A stretch of DNA of 64,000 nt from Alloalcanivorax profundimaris (GTDB lineage Bacteria; Pseudomonadota; Gammaproteobacteria; Pseudomonadales; Alcanivoracaceae). Location: positions 124,001 through 188,000 of the forward strand of contig NZ_JABJWH010000009.1 of NCBI RefSeq assembly GCF_015265435.1. The letters are read 5' to 3'. Shown here in pieces: positions 35,361 through 44,260 of this stretch; the stretch's first letter is position 1; each line of letters starts with the position of its first letter. The position numbers and the translations under genes are program-made. Under the pieces are notes generated by a model. It was given only the letters and a program-made list of their open reading frames with translations. It was not told the DNA's origin and did not search any database.

Positions 35361-37705
35361 GATGCGTTCTCCTTGCCGGCCTCGGCGCCGAGCAACGCCT
35401 CCAGGATGCGTTCCGGGGTGGCGGGAATCCGGTTGATTTCCACGCCGTGGCCGGCCAGCGCATCGTTGATGGCGTTGACGATGGCGCCGCCGGGGGCGAT
35501 GGCGCCGCCCTCGCCCACGCCCTTGATGCCATGGGCGGTGTGCGGCGACGGGCTCTCGGTGTGCTGGATGCGAATGTGCGGCGCTTCCGCCGCGCCGGGC
35601 AGGTGGTAGTCCGCCAGGGTGGAGCTGAGCGGCTGACCCTGGTCGTCGTAGGTCACCTCCTCGAACAGGGCGGTGCCGATGCCCTGCACCGCACCGCCGA
35701 TGGTCTGGCCTTCCACGATCATCGGGTTCACCACCTTGCCGGCGTCTTCCACGATCACGTAATCGAGCAGTTCCACCTTGCCGGTCCGCGGGTCCACCGC
35801 CACCACCACCGCGTGGGAAGCGTAGGAAAACACGCCGTGGTCGGTTTTCGGTCGATAGGCTTCGGTGACTTCCAGGCCGCCGTGACGGTCGCCCTCGGGC
35901 AGTTCGTCCGGGCGCAGGTACCAGATGTGGCCCACCTCGGCGAAGCTCAGGCTGCCGTTGGGGCCGTGCACCCGATCGTCCTCCAGGCGCACCTGCTCGG
36001 GTGTGCAGTCGAGCGCCCGGGCCGCCATCACGCGGATGCGTTCCGCCAGGGCTTCCGCGGCCCGCGACACGGCGCCGCCGGCCATGACGATGCCCCGCGA
36101 GGCGAAGGCGCCGTAGGAATACGGCGTGGTGCCGGTGTCGCCCATCAGCACGCGGATGCGGTCCGCCGGGATGGACAGGATCTCGGAGGCCACCTGGGCC
36201 AGGGTGGTCTGCAGGCCCTGGCCGATGCTCTGGATGCCCACCCGCACTTCCACGCCGCCGTCCGGGGTCAGTTTGATGCGCGCTTCGTCGTAGCCGGGCA
36301 CCAGCGCCAGGCCCCACTGGGCGAAGACCTTGCTGCCGTGGGCGGACTGCTCGGTGTAGGTGGCGAAGCCAACGCCGATCAGCCGGCCGTCCGCTTCCGG
36401 GGTCTTCTGCCGCTCCCGTACCTGGTCGAAGCCGATCGCGTCCTTGGCGCGCATCAGCGAGCCGGGGTAATCGCCGGTGTCGTAATGCTTGTTGGTCACG
36501 TTCACATAGGGCATGGCGTCCGCCGGCACCAGGTTCTCGGCGCGCACTTCCCAGGGCTCGCGACCGACTTCCCGGGCGATGGCGTCGATGGTCAGTTCCA
36601 TGGCGAAGCACACGCCGGGCCGGGCCACGCCCCGGTAAGGGGTGAACGGCGGCTTGTTGGTGGCCGGCGCGTTGACCTGGCAGCGGTACTCGCGGAAATC
36701 GTAGGGGCCGGGCAGGTTGCCACCGGCCTGGGCCGCTTCCAGCCCGGCGGTGAACGGCCACACCGAGTAGGCGCCCACGTCCACGGTGACTTCCGCGTCC
36801 ATGCCCAGCAGCCGGCCGCGCTGGTCGGCATAGGCGGTGACCGAATAGTTGTGCTCGCGGGTGTTGGCGCCCGCGGTCAGATGTTCGCGGCGATCCTCCA
36901 GCCAGCGGAACGGTTTGCGCCGGGTCCAGGCCAGCCAGGCCACGGCGATCTCCTCGGGCTGCAGAATGCACTTGTAGCCGAAGCCGCCGCCCACTTCCGG
37001 GGCGATCACGCGGATCAGCGATTCGTCGATGCCCAGGCAACGGGACAGGCCGTTACGGATCACATGGGGCACCTGGGTAGAGGTGGTCACCACCAGTTGG
37101 CCATCGCGGTAATCCCACCAGGCCACCACGCCCTTGCCCTCCATGGGGTTCATCACCTGGCGGGCGGTACGAAACTGGCGGGTGACCACCACATCCGCCT
37201 TCTCCCGGGCATTCGCCGGGTCCTGGCCCACCGCCAGCTTGAGGAACATGTTGTCATCCCATTCCTCGTGCAGGCGGGGCGCGTCGCCGGCCATCGACGC
37301 CGCGCCGTTGATCACCGGCGGCAGCGCCTCCAGTCGCAGGTCGATCTCCTCCAGCAGATCCTCGGCTTCGGCGCGGTTGCGGCCGATGGCCATGGCCACC
37401 GGTTCACCGACGAAACGCACCTTGTCGCGGGCCAGCGGCCAGTGCTCGGAGTTGCGATAGCTGGGCAGGGTGGACTCGGCGACGATGGGCCGCACGCCGT
37501 CCAGGTCGGCGGCGCACAGAATCCGACTCTCCAGACCCTCCGGTTTGTTGACCGCCTTGATCCGGGCATGGGCCAGCGGGCTGCGCAAGAACGCCACGTC
37601 GCACATGCCAGGCATCTTGATGTCGCCCACGTAACGGCTTCGGCCATGAACAAGACGGTCGTCTTCCAACCGACGTACACGGGCACCAATACCGGTCTGA
37701 TTCAT
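35357..37705 (-). CDS. Molybdopterin-binding large subunit of a molybdenum hydroxylase (CoxL/XdhB type)
   Basis: 782 aa catalytic subunit. The N-terminal a/b-hammerhead domain (VHGRSRYVGDIKMPGM) is followed by Mo-cofactor-binding regions, with the catalytic base glutamate in GVGEGGAIAPGG (about E732). The active-site loop is PYRGVARPG, not the AYXCSFR loop of form I CO dehydrogenase and not the exact AYRGAGR of form II. The enzyme therefore probably hydroxylates an aldehyde, N-heterocycle or similar organic substrate rather than CO. The neighbouring TRAP transporter suggests that substrate is imported. Confidence 0.94.
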   Translation of the reverse strand: MNQTGIGARVRRLEDDRLVHGRSRYVGDIKMPGMCDVAFLRSPLAHARIKAVNKPEGLESRILCAADLDGVRPIVAESTLPSYRNSEHWPLARDKVRFVGEPVAMAIGRNRAEAEDLLEEIDLRLEALPPVINGAASMAGDAPRLHEEWDDNMFLKLAVGQDPANAREKADVVVTRQFRTARQVMNPMEGKGVVAWWDYRDGQLVVTTSTQVPHVIRNGLSRCLGIDESLIRVIAPEVGGGFGYKCILQPEEIAVAWLAWTRRKPFRWLEDRREHLTAGANTREHNYSVTAYADQRGRLLGMDAEVTVDVGAYSVWPFTAGLEAAQAGGNLPGPYDFREYRCQVNAPATNKPPFTPYRGVARPGVCFAMELTIDAIAREVGREPWEVRAENLVPADAMPYVNVTNKHYDTGDYPGSLMRAKDAIGFDQVRERQKTPEADGRLIGVGFATYTEQSAHGSKVFAQWGLALVPGYDEARIKLTPDGGVEVRVGIQSIGQGLQTTLAQVASEILSIPADRIRVLMGDTGTTPYSYGAFASRGIVMAGGAVSRAAEALAERIRVMAARALDCTPEQVRLEDDRVHGPNGSLSFAEVGHIWYLRPDELPEGDRHGGLEVTEAYRPKTDHGVFSYASHAVVVAVDPRTGKVELLDYVIVEDAGKVVNPMIVEGQTIGGAVQGIGTALFEEVTYDDQGQPLSSTLADYHLPGAAEAPHIRIQHTESPSPHTAHGIKGVGEGGAIAPGGAIVNAINDALAGHGVEINRIPATPERILEALLGAEAGKENAS

Positions 37706-37793
37706 CCTTTACCTCGCACCCTTTCAATCTTCAAAGAACGAACGGCGGAGGCGGGAGCCCCACCGGGACTCCCGCCTCCGCCCGCGCGCTGGA

Positions 37794-38876
37794 TCAGTTC
37801 GCCCGCGCGGTCATGTATTCCATTTCGGTGATTTCGGAGTACGGCCGCACCACCTCCATGAAATCGGTCATGGACCGGTGAATCTTGCCAGCCAGGGCGT
37901 CTTCCTTGGCCACGTTGGCGACCACTTTCCGCGACACTTCCTTGAGCGACTTGAGGGTGTCCGCGTTGAAGGTGGTGACGTTAACCTTGGGATAGTCCTG
38001 CTTGATTTGTTGCAGCGCCTTGGCGTTCTTGGCCACGAATTCGCTGAGCACCATCTGGTTGGCGAAGGCGTTGGCACCCACCAGCACTTCCTTCAGGTCG
38101 CTGTCGAGCTTGTCCCAGGCGGATTGATTGACGAAGCAGTCGAGCACGCCGTTGGGTTCCATCCAGCCGGGCCAGTAATAGTTGCGCGCCACCTGCGGCA
38201 GACCGAACGCCATGTCGTTGAACGGGCCCACGTAGTCGGCGCCGTCGATGGTGCCGTTCTGCAGCGCCTGGGTGACTTCCCCCAGGGGCAGTTGCACCGG
38301 CACCGCGCCGAACGCCTGAAGCACGCTGCCGGCCAGGGCGCCGGTGCGGATTTTCATGCCCTTGAAGTCGGCGGCGGCATTAATGTCCTTGTTCAGCCAG
38401 ATGCCCTGCACCGAGGTGTTGCCGCTGGGGAAGAACTTGAGACCGAACTCGCCATACAACTGATCGATCAGTGCCTGCCCGCCGCCGTAGGCGAACCAGG
38501 CATTCTGTTCCTGGGAGGTCATGCCGTAAGGCAGCGGCGCCAGGAACTGAAAGCCGGGGTGCTTGCCGGACCAGAACGCCGGGTAACCGTGGCCCATGTG
38601 CAGGGTGCCGTCGGCCACCGCGTCGAACACTTCCAGCGGGCCGACCACTTCACCGGCGGTGTAGACCTTGAGCTTCATGCGGCCGCCGGAGGCCTTGTTC
38701 ACATAGTCCGCCACCAGATCCGGGCCGGTGGACAGCAGTGGTGAGTTACGGCGCCAGGTGCTTTGCATGCGCCATTCCACGGCGCCCTTGGCGATGGCCG
38801 GGAAGCCCACACCGGCGGCGGCGGCGCCGACCGTGCCGGCGACGCCGGCCTTGAACAGAAAATCACGTCTCTTCAT
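37794..38876 (-). CDS. TRAP transporter periplasmic solute-binding protein DctP type, Tat signal
   Basis: 360 aa. It has a twin-arginine signal MKRRDFLFKAGVAG and cleavage near FPAIAKG. The DctP-type fold resembles the mannitol/chloroaromatic-acid group (VEWRMQSTWRRNSPLL, GMKIRTGALAGSVLQAFGAVPVQLP, NGTIDGADYVGPFNDM). It captures an organic acid for the DctQM channel encoded just upstream. An 88-bp gap separates it from coxL, so the two functions are likely one operon. Ligand unknown. Confidence 0.95.
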   Translation of the reverse strand: MKRRDFLFKAGVAGTVGAAAAGVGFPAIAKGAVEWRMQSTWRRNSPLLSTGPDLVADYVNKASGGRMKLKVYTAGEVVGPLEVFDAVADGTLHMGHGYPAFWSGKHPGFQFLAPLPYGMTSQEQNAWFAYGGGQALIDQLYGEFGLKFFPSGNTSVQGIWLNKDINAAADFKGMKIRTGALAGSVLQAFGAVPVQLPLGEVTQALQNGTIDGADYVGPFNDMAFGLPQVARNYYWPGWMEPNGVLDCFVNQSAWDKLDSDLKEVLVGANAFANQMVLSEFVAKNAKALQQIKQDYPKVNVTTFNADTLKSLKEVSRKVVANVAKEDALAGKIHRSMTDFMEVVRPYSEITEMEYMTARAN

Positions 38877-38957
38877 GAGTCTTGCTCCTCAATCTCCGCG
38901 ATGAAATGCGCAAAACCTCCACCGGCGACGCGGTCACCGCCGGCGGAGTGACGGTAA

Positions 38958-40331
38958 TCAGTTGGCCAACAGCCCCGGCAACCACAGCACCAGATCCGGC
39001 CAGACCCAGATCGCCACCACGGCCAGCAATTGCAGGATCACGAAGGGGATCACGCCCCGGTACACGGTGGTCAGCTTGAGATCGGTCACCGCCCCTTTCA
39101 GGAAAAAGATGGCGTAGCCGAACGGCGGGGTGAGATAGCTGGTCTGCAGAACGATGGCGGACGCCACGCCCAGCCACAGCGGGTCGGCGCCCATCATGAT
39201 CAACGGCGGCGCGAAGATCGGCACCACGATGAAGATGATCTCGAAGGTGTCGAGGATGAAGCCGAGCACGAACATCACCAGCAACACGAACAAAATGGCG
39301 CCGGTGACGCCGCCGGGCACCGAGGCCAGCAATTCGGCGATCACGTCCTCGCCGCCCAGGGCCCGGAACACCAAGGACAGAATGGTGGCGCCGATCAGAA
39401 TGGCGTAGATCATCAGGCTCATGGAGAGCGCCGAGCGGCTGGCGTCCTTGAGCACCCGGAGCGAGAACTGCCGGCCCAGGACCGCCAGGATGCAGGCGCC
39501 CATCCCGCCCAGCGCGGCGGATTCCGTGGCGGTGGCGATACCGGACAGAATCGACCCCAGCACCAGCACGATCAGCGCCAACGGCGGCAGCATGGTGCAC
39601 AGCACCCGTTTGGGCAGGGTGCGGCGCTCTTCGTCGCTCATGGTCAGCGGCGGGCAGGCGTCACTGTCGAACACGGCGCGCAGTCCCATCACCACCAGAT
39701 AGAAGAACACCAGCAACAACCCCGGCACCAGGGCCGCGGTGAACAGGTCGGTGACACCGATCTGGGTACTGTTGAAACCGCCCTGGCTGAGCATCGCCTG
39801 GGTATTGGCGTCCTGCAGCATGATGCCCAGCAGAATCAGCACCGTGGACGGAGGAATGATCTGCGCGGTGGAGCCGGCGGCGCAGATCAGGCCGCTGGCC
39901 AGGGGCTCGTCATAGCCGGCGCGGCGCATGGCGGGCAGACTGATCAGCCCCATCGCCACCACGGTGGCGCCCACCACGCCGGTGGACGCGGCCAGCAGCG
40001 CGCCAACGATGATCACCGCCACGCCCAGCCCGCCGGGCACCCGGCCGAACAGCTGGCCCATGGTGGTGAGCAGGTTCTCGGCGATGCGCGAGCGTTCCAG
40101 GATCGCCCCCATGAACACGAACAACGGCACCGCCAGCAGGGTTTCATTGGCCATGATGGAGAAGATGCGCCCCGGCAACGCCCCCAGCATCAGCATATCG
40201 AAAGCGCCGAAACAGGCAGCCACCGACGCCACCAGGATGGAAGCCCCACCAATGGCGAACGCCACCGGAAAACCACTGAGCAGCGCGAGGATCAGAACAA
40301 CAAGCAGGATCAGAAGGAACAGCTCAGCCAC
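38958..40331 (-). CDS. TRAP transporter large permease DctM type
   Basis: 457 aa, about 12 membrane helices, the Na-coupled large subunit of the TRAP importer. Family landmarks are LALLSGFPVAFAIGGAS near the start, MGAILERSRIAENLLTTMGQLFGRVPGGLGV and SGLICAAGSTAQIIPPSTVLILLGI. The end is LTPPFGYAIFFLKGAV. It overlaps the DctQ stop by 8 bp. The length is slightly above the usual 425 aa, typical of the mannitol/chloroaromatic subgroup. Confidence 0.95.
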   Translation of the reverse strand: MAELFLLILLVVLILALLSGFPVAFAIGGASILVASVAACFGAFDMLMLGALPGRIFSIMANETLLAVPLFVFMGAILERSRIAENLLTTMGQLFGRVPGGLGVAVIIVGALLAASTGVVGATVVAMGLISLPAMRRAGYDEPLASGLICAAGSTAQIIPPSTVLILLGIMLQDANTQAMLSQGGFNSTQIGVTDLFTAALVPGLLLVFFYLVVMGLRAVFDSDACPPLTMSDEERRTLPKRVLCTMLPPLALIVLVLGSILSGIATATESAALGGMGACILAVLGRQFSLRVLKDASRSALSMSLMIYAILIGATILSLVFRALGGEDVIAELLASVPGGVTGAILFVLLVMFVLGFILDTFEIIFIVVPIFAPPLIMMGADPLWLGVASAIVLQTSYLTPPFGYAIFFLKGAVTDLKLTTVYRGVIPFVILQLLAVVAIWVWPDLVLWLPGLLAN

Positions 40332-40845
40332 GGCCTTTCTCTCCAGCGGACGGATCGCGAATCACGAGAATGGAACGGAGCATCAGGCTCAGCCCCTGCA
40401 AAGCGAGCAGCAGGCAGAAGCCGAGCAGGCAGGACTTGAGCAGATACATGAACGGCAGGCCGCCGATGGTGGGCGAGGTTTCCAGCCGCGCCCAGGAACG
40501 CTGGATGCCCGGCCACGCCTTGATGGCGATGAAGTAGAGCATCGGGTAGAGGAACACCAGGGTGCCGAGCAGATCGATCCAGGCCCGCCCGCGGGCGGAA
40601 AGCTGGTTGTAGAAGAGATCCACGCGCACATGACCTTCGGTGCGCAGAACATAGGCGGAACCCAGGGTGAACAGGGCGCCGTTGAGCCAGATATAGGCTT
40701 CCGACAGCCAGGGAAACCCGAGTTCGAAACCATAACGGAGCACCGCCACCACCGCGCAGATCACCGCGATGACCGGCATCCCCCACTTGAGGACTTCGCC
40801 GATGCACTCGTTGAGGCGATCAATGAGATTCGCCAACCTCTCCAT
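40324..40845 (-). CDS. TRAP transporter small permease DctQ type
   Basis: 173 aa, four-helix small membrane subunit, with segments WGMPVIAVICAVVAVLRYGFE, SEAYIWLNGALFTLGSAYVLR and GHVRVDLFYNQLS (a DctQ hallmark). I start it at ATG 40845 (MERLANLIDRLNE), preceded by AGGAGAC; an upstream in-frame ATG at 40899 has no ribosome site. First gene of the dctQ-dctM-dctP-coxL-coxM-coxSG-xdhC operon; the promoter must lie in 40846-41000. Confidence 0.92.
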   Translation of the reverse strand: MERLANLIDRLNECIGEVLKWGMPVIAVICAVVAVLRYGFELGFPWLSEAYIWLNGALFTLGSAYVLRTEGHVRVDLFYNQLSARGRAWIDLLGTLVFLYPMLYFIAIKAWPGIQRSWARLETSPTIGGLPFMYLLKSCLLGFCLLLALQGLSLMLRSILVIRDPSAGEKGRG

Positions 40846-41212
40846 ACCGCTTGTCTCCTGCCCATCGCCTTTACCGGATCGCGCCGATGTCACCGGCATC
40901 GCCGGACGGCTCCACGATCGTGTTCAAGTCCCTGGGTTGCCCGCGGCCGTGGGCGGCGGGGGAAAGCGGCGCGCTGGAACGCCAAATTAGGATGGGTAGC
41001 ACCTATTTTTTTGGATAGGCGGTGCCTTGGATCCTCGGTCATATCGATCAACCTGTTGTTATTACTGTTGTTTTTTTATCTGTCCCAAGCCGCGTACCAT
41101 GATTTATTTATCAGTACACTGACTATAATCAACGCTAAACGAATCAATGGGGCTTTGCAACAGGCTTTCCACGCGGGGGTTCAGAGGGTGAAACAAGGGG
41201 GAGACAGGAACA
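40846..41212. other. Intergenic region upstream of the TRAP operon
   Basis: No gene recognised. The part from 41030 to 41160 is unusually AT-rich for this genome (runs such as TTGTTGTTATTACTG and TGATTTATTTATCAG) and could be a transfer scar or regulatory island. The left part should carry the promoter of the DctQ-led operon, but no clear boxes are seen. Confidence 0.5.
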
Positions 41213-41243
41213 AAAAAAAGGGAGCCCGGATGGGCTCCCTTTT
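41213..41243 (-). terminator. tRNA-Gly terminator
   Basis: On the minus strand GGGAGCCC-ATCC-GGGCTCCC is followed by a run of eight T residues, directly after tRNA-Gly. Confidence 0.9.
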
Positions 41244-41248
41244 CGAAT

Positions 41249-41324
41249 TGGAGCGGGAAACGAGATTCGAACTCGCGACCCCAACCTTGGCAAGGTTGTG
41301 CTCTACCAACTGAGCTATTCCCGC
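41249..41324 (-). tRNA. tRNA-Gly (GCC)
   Basis: A 76-base cloverleaf with encoded CCA. The acceptor stem is GCGGGAA/TTCCCGC, the anticodon stem-loop CAACC-TTGCCAA-GGTTG gives GCC, and the T-loop is GAGTTCGAATC. It is co-directional with tRNA-Glu 207 bp upstream; a terminator follows. Confidence 0.97.
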
Positions 41325-41341
41325 TGAGCGCTTGTGAACGG

Positions 41342-41365
41342 GTTGAGTGGCGTCCCCTAGGGGAG
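41342..41365 (-). pseudogene. Duplicate of the tRNA-Glu 3' end, broken by a hairpin element
   Basis: The 24 bp TTGAGTGGCGTCCCCTAGGG-GAGT repeats the 3' end of tRNA-Glu, its CCA and five flanking bases (41528-41551). The matching GGGGTTCGA half is at 41457-41449, and the 83-bp element at 41366-41448 lies between the two halves. This is a disrupted tRNA-Glu 3' copy. Confidence 0.85.
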
Positions 41366-41448
41366 TATTCGGCGCTTCGCGCCTCACCCCTCCGGGGCTG
41401 CCCTCGCACGCGAGGCCATTCTTCGTCGCCGGCCATGCCGGCTCCTTG
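41366..41448 (-). repeat. tRNA-associated hairpin element, copy in a tRNA-Glu T-loop remnant
   Basis: On the minus strand GGGGTTCGA is followed by 83 bp (CAAGGAGCCGGC... GCAGCCCCGGAGGGGTGAGG... GCGCCGAATA) and then CTCCCCTAGGGGACGCCA. In intact tRNA-Glu the two flanks are contiguous. It shares its core and ends with the copies at 20270, 20569 and 58007. Confidence 0.88.
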
Positions 41449-41531
41449 TCGAACCCCATTAAGGCAGTTCGACTTCTGGCCTTCAACCGCTGCCTGCCAC
41501 GGCAAGCTGCTGTGTGATCGGCCAGATTGAG

Positions 41532-41607
41532 TGGCGTCCCCTAGGGGAGTCGAACCCCTGTTACCGCCGTGAAAGGGCGGTGTCCTGGGCCACTAGACGA
41601 AGGGGAC
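41532..41607 (-). tRNA. tRNA-Glu (TTC)
   Basis: A 76-base cloverleaf with encoded CCA. The acceptor stem is GTCCCCT/AGGGGAC, the anticodon arm CCGCC-CTTTCAC-GGCGG gives TTC, and the T-loop is GGGGTTCGACTCCCC. It is upstream of a disrupted copy of its own 3' end and of tRNA-Gly. Confidence 0.97.
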
Positions 41608-41824
41608 CCGTGCTCTCAAGCGGCGCGTAGAATAGAAATCGGCGCCGCTATCGTCAAGGGGAAATTCGCCCTTGGCGCGCGTCCGCTGAATCTTTCGCCA
41701 ATCCGCCGCCCGGCGGCGCGGCGGGCGGCATAAAGGGTCATTGACCGTCCCGGTCCGCTGCTATATCCCTGAGGCTTCAAAAAACGGCCCCGCGCCCGCC
41801 CGGGGCCCCGACCGGGAGAGACGC

Positions 41825-42478
41825 ATGTCCATGAAACTCTACGGCGCCATTCTGTCGCCTTTCGTCCGCAAGACCCGCGTGGTGCTGGCCCTCAAGGGCC
41901 TGGAGTACGAGTCGGTGATGGTGGACCCGAACAACAAACCGGAGGGCTATGAAGCGATCAGCCCGCTGGGCCGCATTCCCGCGTTGGAAGTGGACGGCCG
42001 CTACCTGGCGGATTCGGCGGTGATCTGCGCCTATCTGGAGCGTATCCAGCCGGAACCGGCGCTCTACCCCGCCGATCCCTATGAGTACGCCCGCACCCTG
42101 TGGTTCGAGAAGTACGCGGATTACGAGCTGGCGCCGCAGTGCACCTTCATGGTGTTCCGCAACCGGGTGGTGAAACGGCTGATCGGCCAGGAGTGCAACG
42201 AGGAGCAGGCCCGGGAAGCGCTCACCCAGCGCATTCCGCCGCTGCTGGATTACCTGGAGCAAGAGCTGGAGGGCAAGGAGTATCTGGTCGGCGACCGGCT
42301 CACCGTGGCCGACATCGCCGTGGCCAGCCAGATGGTCAACTTCGCCCATGGCGGCGAGCGCCCGGACGACGGCCGCCACCCCAACCTGGCCGCCCATACC
42401 CGGCGCATCCACGAACTGGCGCCGTTCGCGGAGACCATCGCCAAGGAAAGCGGCTTCCTGAAAAAAGTGCTGGGCTGA
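41825..42478 (+). CDS. Glutathione S-transferase family protein
   Basis: Soluble 217-aa protein with an N-terminal thioredoxin-fold GST domain (KLYGAILSPFVRKTRVVLALKG, cis-Pro loop GRIPALEVDG, and ADSAVICAYLE that binds the gamma-glutamyl moiety). The helical C-domain is about residues 90-210 and includes YLVGDRLTVADIAVASQM. The catalytic residue is probably Ser in LSPF. ATG 41825 follows GGGAGAGACGC. Substrate unknown. Convergent with the next gene. Confidence 0.93.
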   Translation: MSMKLYGAILSPFVRKTRVVLALKGLEYESVMVDPNNKPEGYEAISPLGRIPALEVDGRYLADSAVICAYLERIQPEPALYPADPYEYARTLWFEKYADYELAPQCTFMVFRNRVVKRLIGQECNEEQAREALTQRIPPLLDYLEQELEGKEYLVGDRLTVADIAVASQMVNFAHGGERPDDGRHPNLAAHTRRIHELAPFAETIAKESGFLKKVLG

Positions 42479-42480
42479 AC

Positions 42481-43005
42481 TCAGGGCGCCGGATCGGCGC
42501 CCCGCTCCACCGCCTCCAGCGCGGCGCGGCCGCCGGGCGCCACCCGCAGCCGGGCCACGCCGCCGTCGCGCAGCTCCGCTTCCAGCCGGCGCGCCTCCTC
42601 CGGCGGCGCGAACCAGGCTTCAATGCCGTAGCGCACGTGCATGCGCCCGCCGCGCACGGCGGTGATCCGGCCACGCAGATAGGGCCCGTCGTCCGGCTCG
42701 CGCAGGCGGGCCCGGCCGGGACGCCACAGGCCGTCTTCCCGGTGCAGCGGCACGAACACCGGGTCGCCGCCCCGGGGCAGCTCCATATCCGGAATCGGCA
42801 GGCGGCTGAACGGATAATCGAGACGCACGTACTGGCCCCGGAACCAGTCCCGGGGGTCCACCGGCAGCGTCGCCACCCGCACTTCCTCGCCCACCCACAG
42901 CGGGTACTGGCTGTAGCCGGCCAGGCCGCCCAGCACCAGCAGTTGCACCAGCACCGCCGTGACCAGCCCGGCTTTCATCAGGGTTCGGTTCAGGGGGCGG
43001 GTCAT
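42481..43005 (-). CDS. GDYXXLXY domain protein
   Basis: 174-aa membrane-anchored protein. One N-terminal hydrophobic segment (AGLVTAVLVQLLVLGGLAGY) is followed by an extracytoplasmic domain with FRGQYVRLDYPFS, the variant GDYXXLXY motif that names the family (here GQYVRLDY). Function unknown. In related loci it lies next to DUF2157/DUF4401 membrane proteins, as here: it overlaps the DUF2157 stop by ATGA. A longer frame upstream is read-through. Confidence 0.88.
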   Translation of the reverse strand: MTRPLNRTLMKAGLVTAVLVQLLVLGGLAGYSQYPLWVGEEVRVATLPVDPRDWFRGQYVRLDYPFSRLPIPDMELPRGGDPVFVPLHREDGLWRPGRARLREPDDGPYLRGRITAVRGGRMHVRYGIEAWFAPPEEARRLEAELRDGGVARLRVAPGGRAALEAVERGADPAP

Positions 43006-44228
43006 GGCCGGACCTCCCGGCGGCGCCAGTAGAAGGCCGCCAGCAACAGCACCACCGCCATGCCGGCGAACAGGCCGGCGCCGCCCAGGTAGCCGCCGAT
43101 CAGATCCAGATAGCGCAGCAGGGCCAGGATCAGCATGGCCACCAGGCCGGTGAAGAACAGCCCCGCCCGGCCTTCGGTGAGCCCCCGGTGCAGCCAGCGC
43201 AGGGCCAGGCCCAGCACCAGCAGGTTGCCGGCCACCGCCCAGACCAGGGCCTGGTCCGGCAGGCCACCGGTGTGCACCAGGGCCAGCAGGCCGGCGGTTA
43301 CCGTGGCCAGCAGCGGCTGGCCGGCCAGGGCCGCCACCACCAGCACCGCCAGGGCCGCCCACAGGCCCGGGTCCAGCCAGGTCCAGGCCAGCGCCAGATA
43401 GTCCCGCCAGATGTCCACGAAGGTGAACGGCAGCAGCGCCAGCAGGATCAGGCGCGGTACGCCCACCACCAGGGCCGGGCCGGCGGCGCCGAACCAGCGC
43501 GGGCGCCGGGACAGGGCCGCCGCCAGCACCAGCAGCGCCAGGTTGAAGCTGATCATGCCCTCCGGGGCGTCCGGTCCGAAGTCGGTGGCGTAGGCCCAGG
43601 TGAGCATCAGGTTGAGCCAGCCGGCGGTGGCCGCCAGGGTCGCCAGGGTCAGCACGGCGCTGTCCCGATAGCGGGCCACCCCGGCGGCGACGGCCAGGAA
43701 CAGCGGCATGGCCCAGGGCATGGCGTAGCGGTTTTCCAGCACCATCCAGGCGCTCGCCACCGCCAGGGTCAGCAAGGCCAGCAGCCGGCCCCGGGTGAGC
43801 GCGGCCAGGGGCAGCACGCCCAGGGCCCACAGCAGCAGGCCGTTGGGGAAATGCTCGCCGAGGTGATACATCTGGCCGATCAGCATCACCGAGGCGCCGT
43901 AGGCGAAGCCGCCCAGCAGCAGCCAGAAGGCGCCGGCGCTGCGGCGCAGGTAGCGCGCCACGCCGACGCCGTTGAGCACCGCGGTGAGCAACATCAGGCC
44001 GGCCAGACGCAGGGCCCGGGGCAGCTGCTCCCAGTTGGCGGACACCACCAGCAGCAGGGCCAGCCCCAGGAACAAGCCGGCCACCGCCAGAATCGGCCCG
44101 GCGGCGGAGGGCTCCGGATCATCCAGGCCGGCGCCGTAGCGGCCCAGCAGACGCCGGGCGGTGGCCTCGTCGATGTCGCCGTCGGCGTACCAGCTCCGGA
44201 TCGCCCGGCGGATCAGATATCGTCGCAT
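43002..44228 (-). CDS. DUF2157 domain membrane protein
   Basis: 408 aa. A short cytoplasmic N-domain, RSWYADGDIDEATARRLLGRYG (DUF2157), is followed by about 12 hydrophobic helices. I start it at ATG 44228 (MRRYLIRRAIRSW); an upstream in-frame extension begins in the intergenic region and is unlikely. It is co-transcribed with the GDYXXLXY protein. Function unknown. Confidence 0.88.
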   Translation of the reverse strand: MRRYLIRRAIRSWYADGDIDEATARRLLGRYGAGLDDPEPSAAGPILAVAGLFLGLALLLVVSANWEQLPRALRLAGLMLLTAVLNGVGVARYLRRSAGAFWLLLGGFAYGASVMLIGQMYHLGEHFPNGLLLWALGVLPLAALTRGRLLALLTLAVASAWMVLENRYAMPWAMPLFLAVAAGVARYRDSAVLTLATLAATAGWLNLMLTWAYATDFGPDAPEGMISFNLALLVLAAALSRRPRWFGAAGPALVVGVPRLILLALLPFTFVDIWRDYLALAWTWLDPGLWAALAVLVVAALAGQPLLATVTAGLLALVHTGGLPDQALVWAVAGNLLVLGLALRWLHRGLTEGRAGLFFTGLVAMLILALLRYLDLIGGYLGGAGLFAGMAVVLLLAAFYWRRREVRP

Positions 44229-44260
44229 GCTCGCTCTCTCGTTCCCTGAGGGCGCGGCCG

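Noticed and set aside
34530-37040. An 836-aa protein spanning the CoxM gene and part of CoxL
   Set aside because: The upstream part is an out-of-phase reading of coxL; the CoxM homology begins exactly at the ATG at 35360.
35357-37705. Carbon monoxide dehydrogenase (form I) large subunit
   Set aside because: The active-site loop AYXCSFR is absent; the loop reads PYRGVARPG, pointing to another molybdenum hydroxylase.
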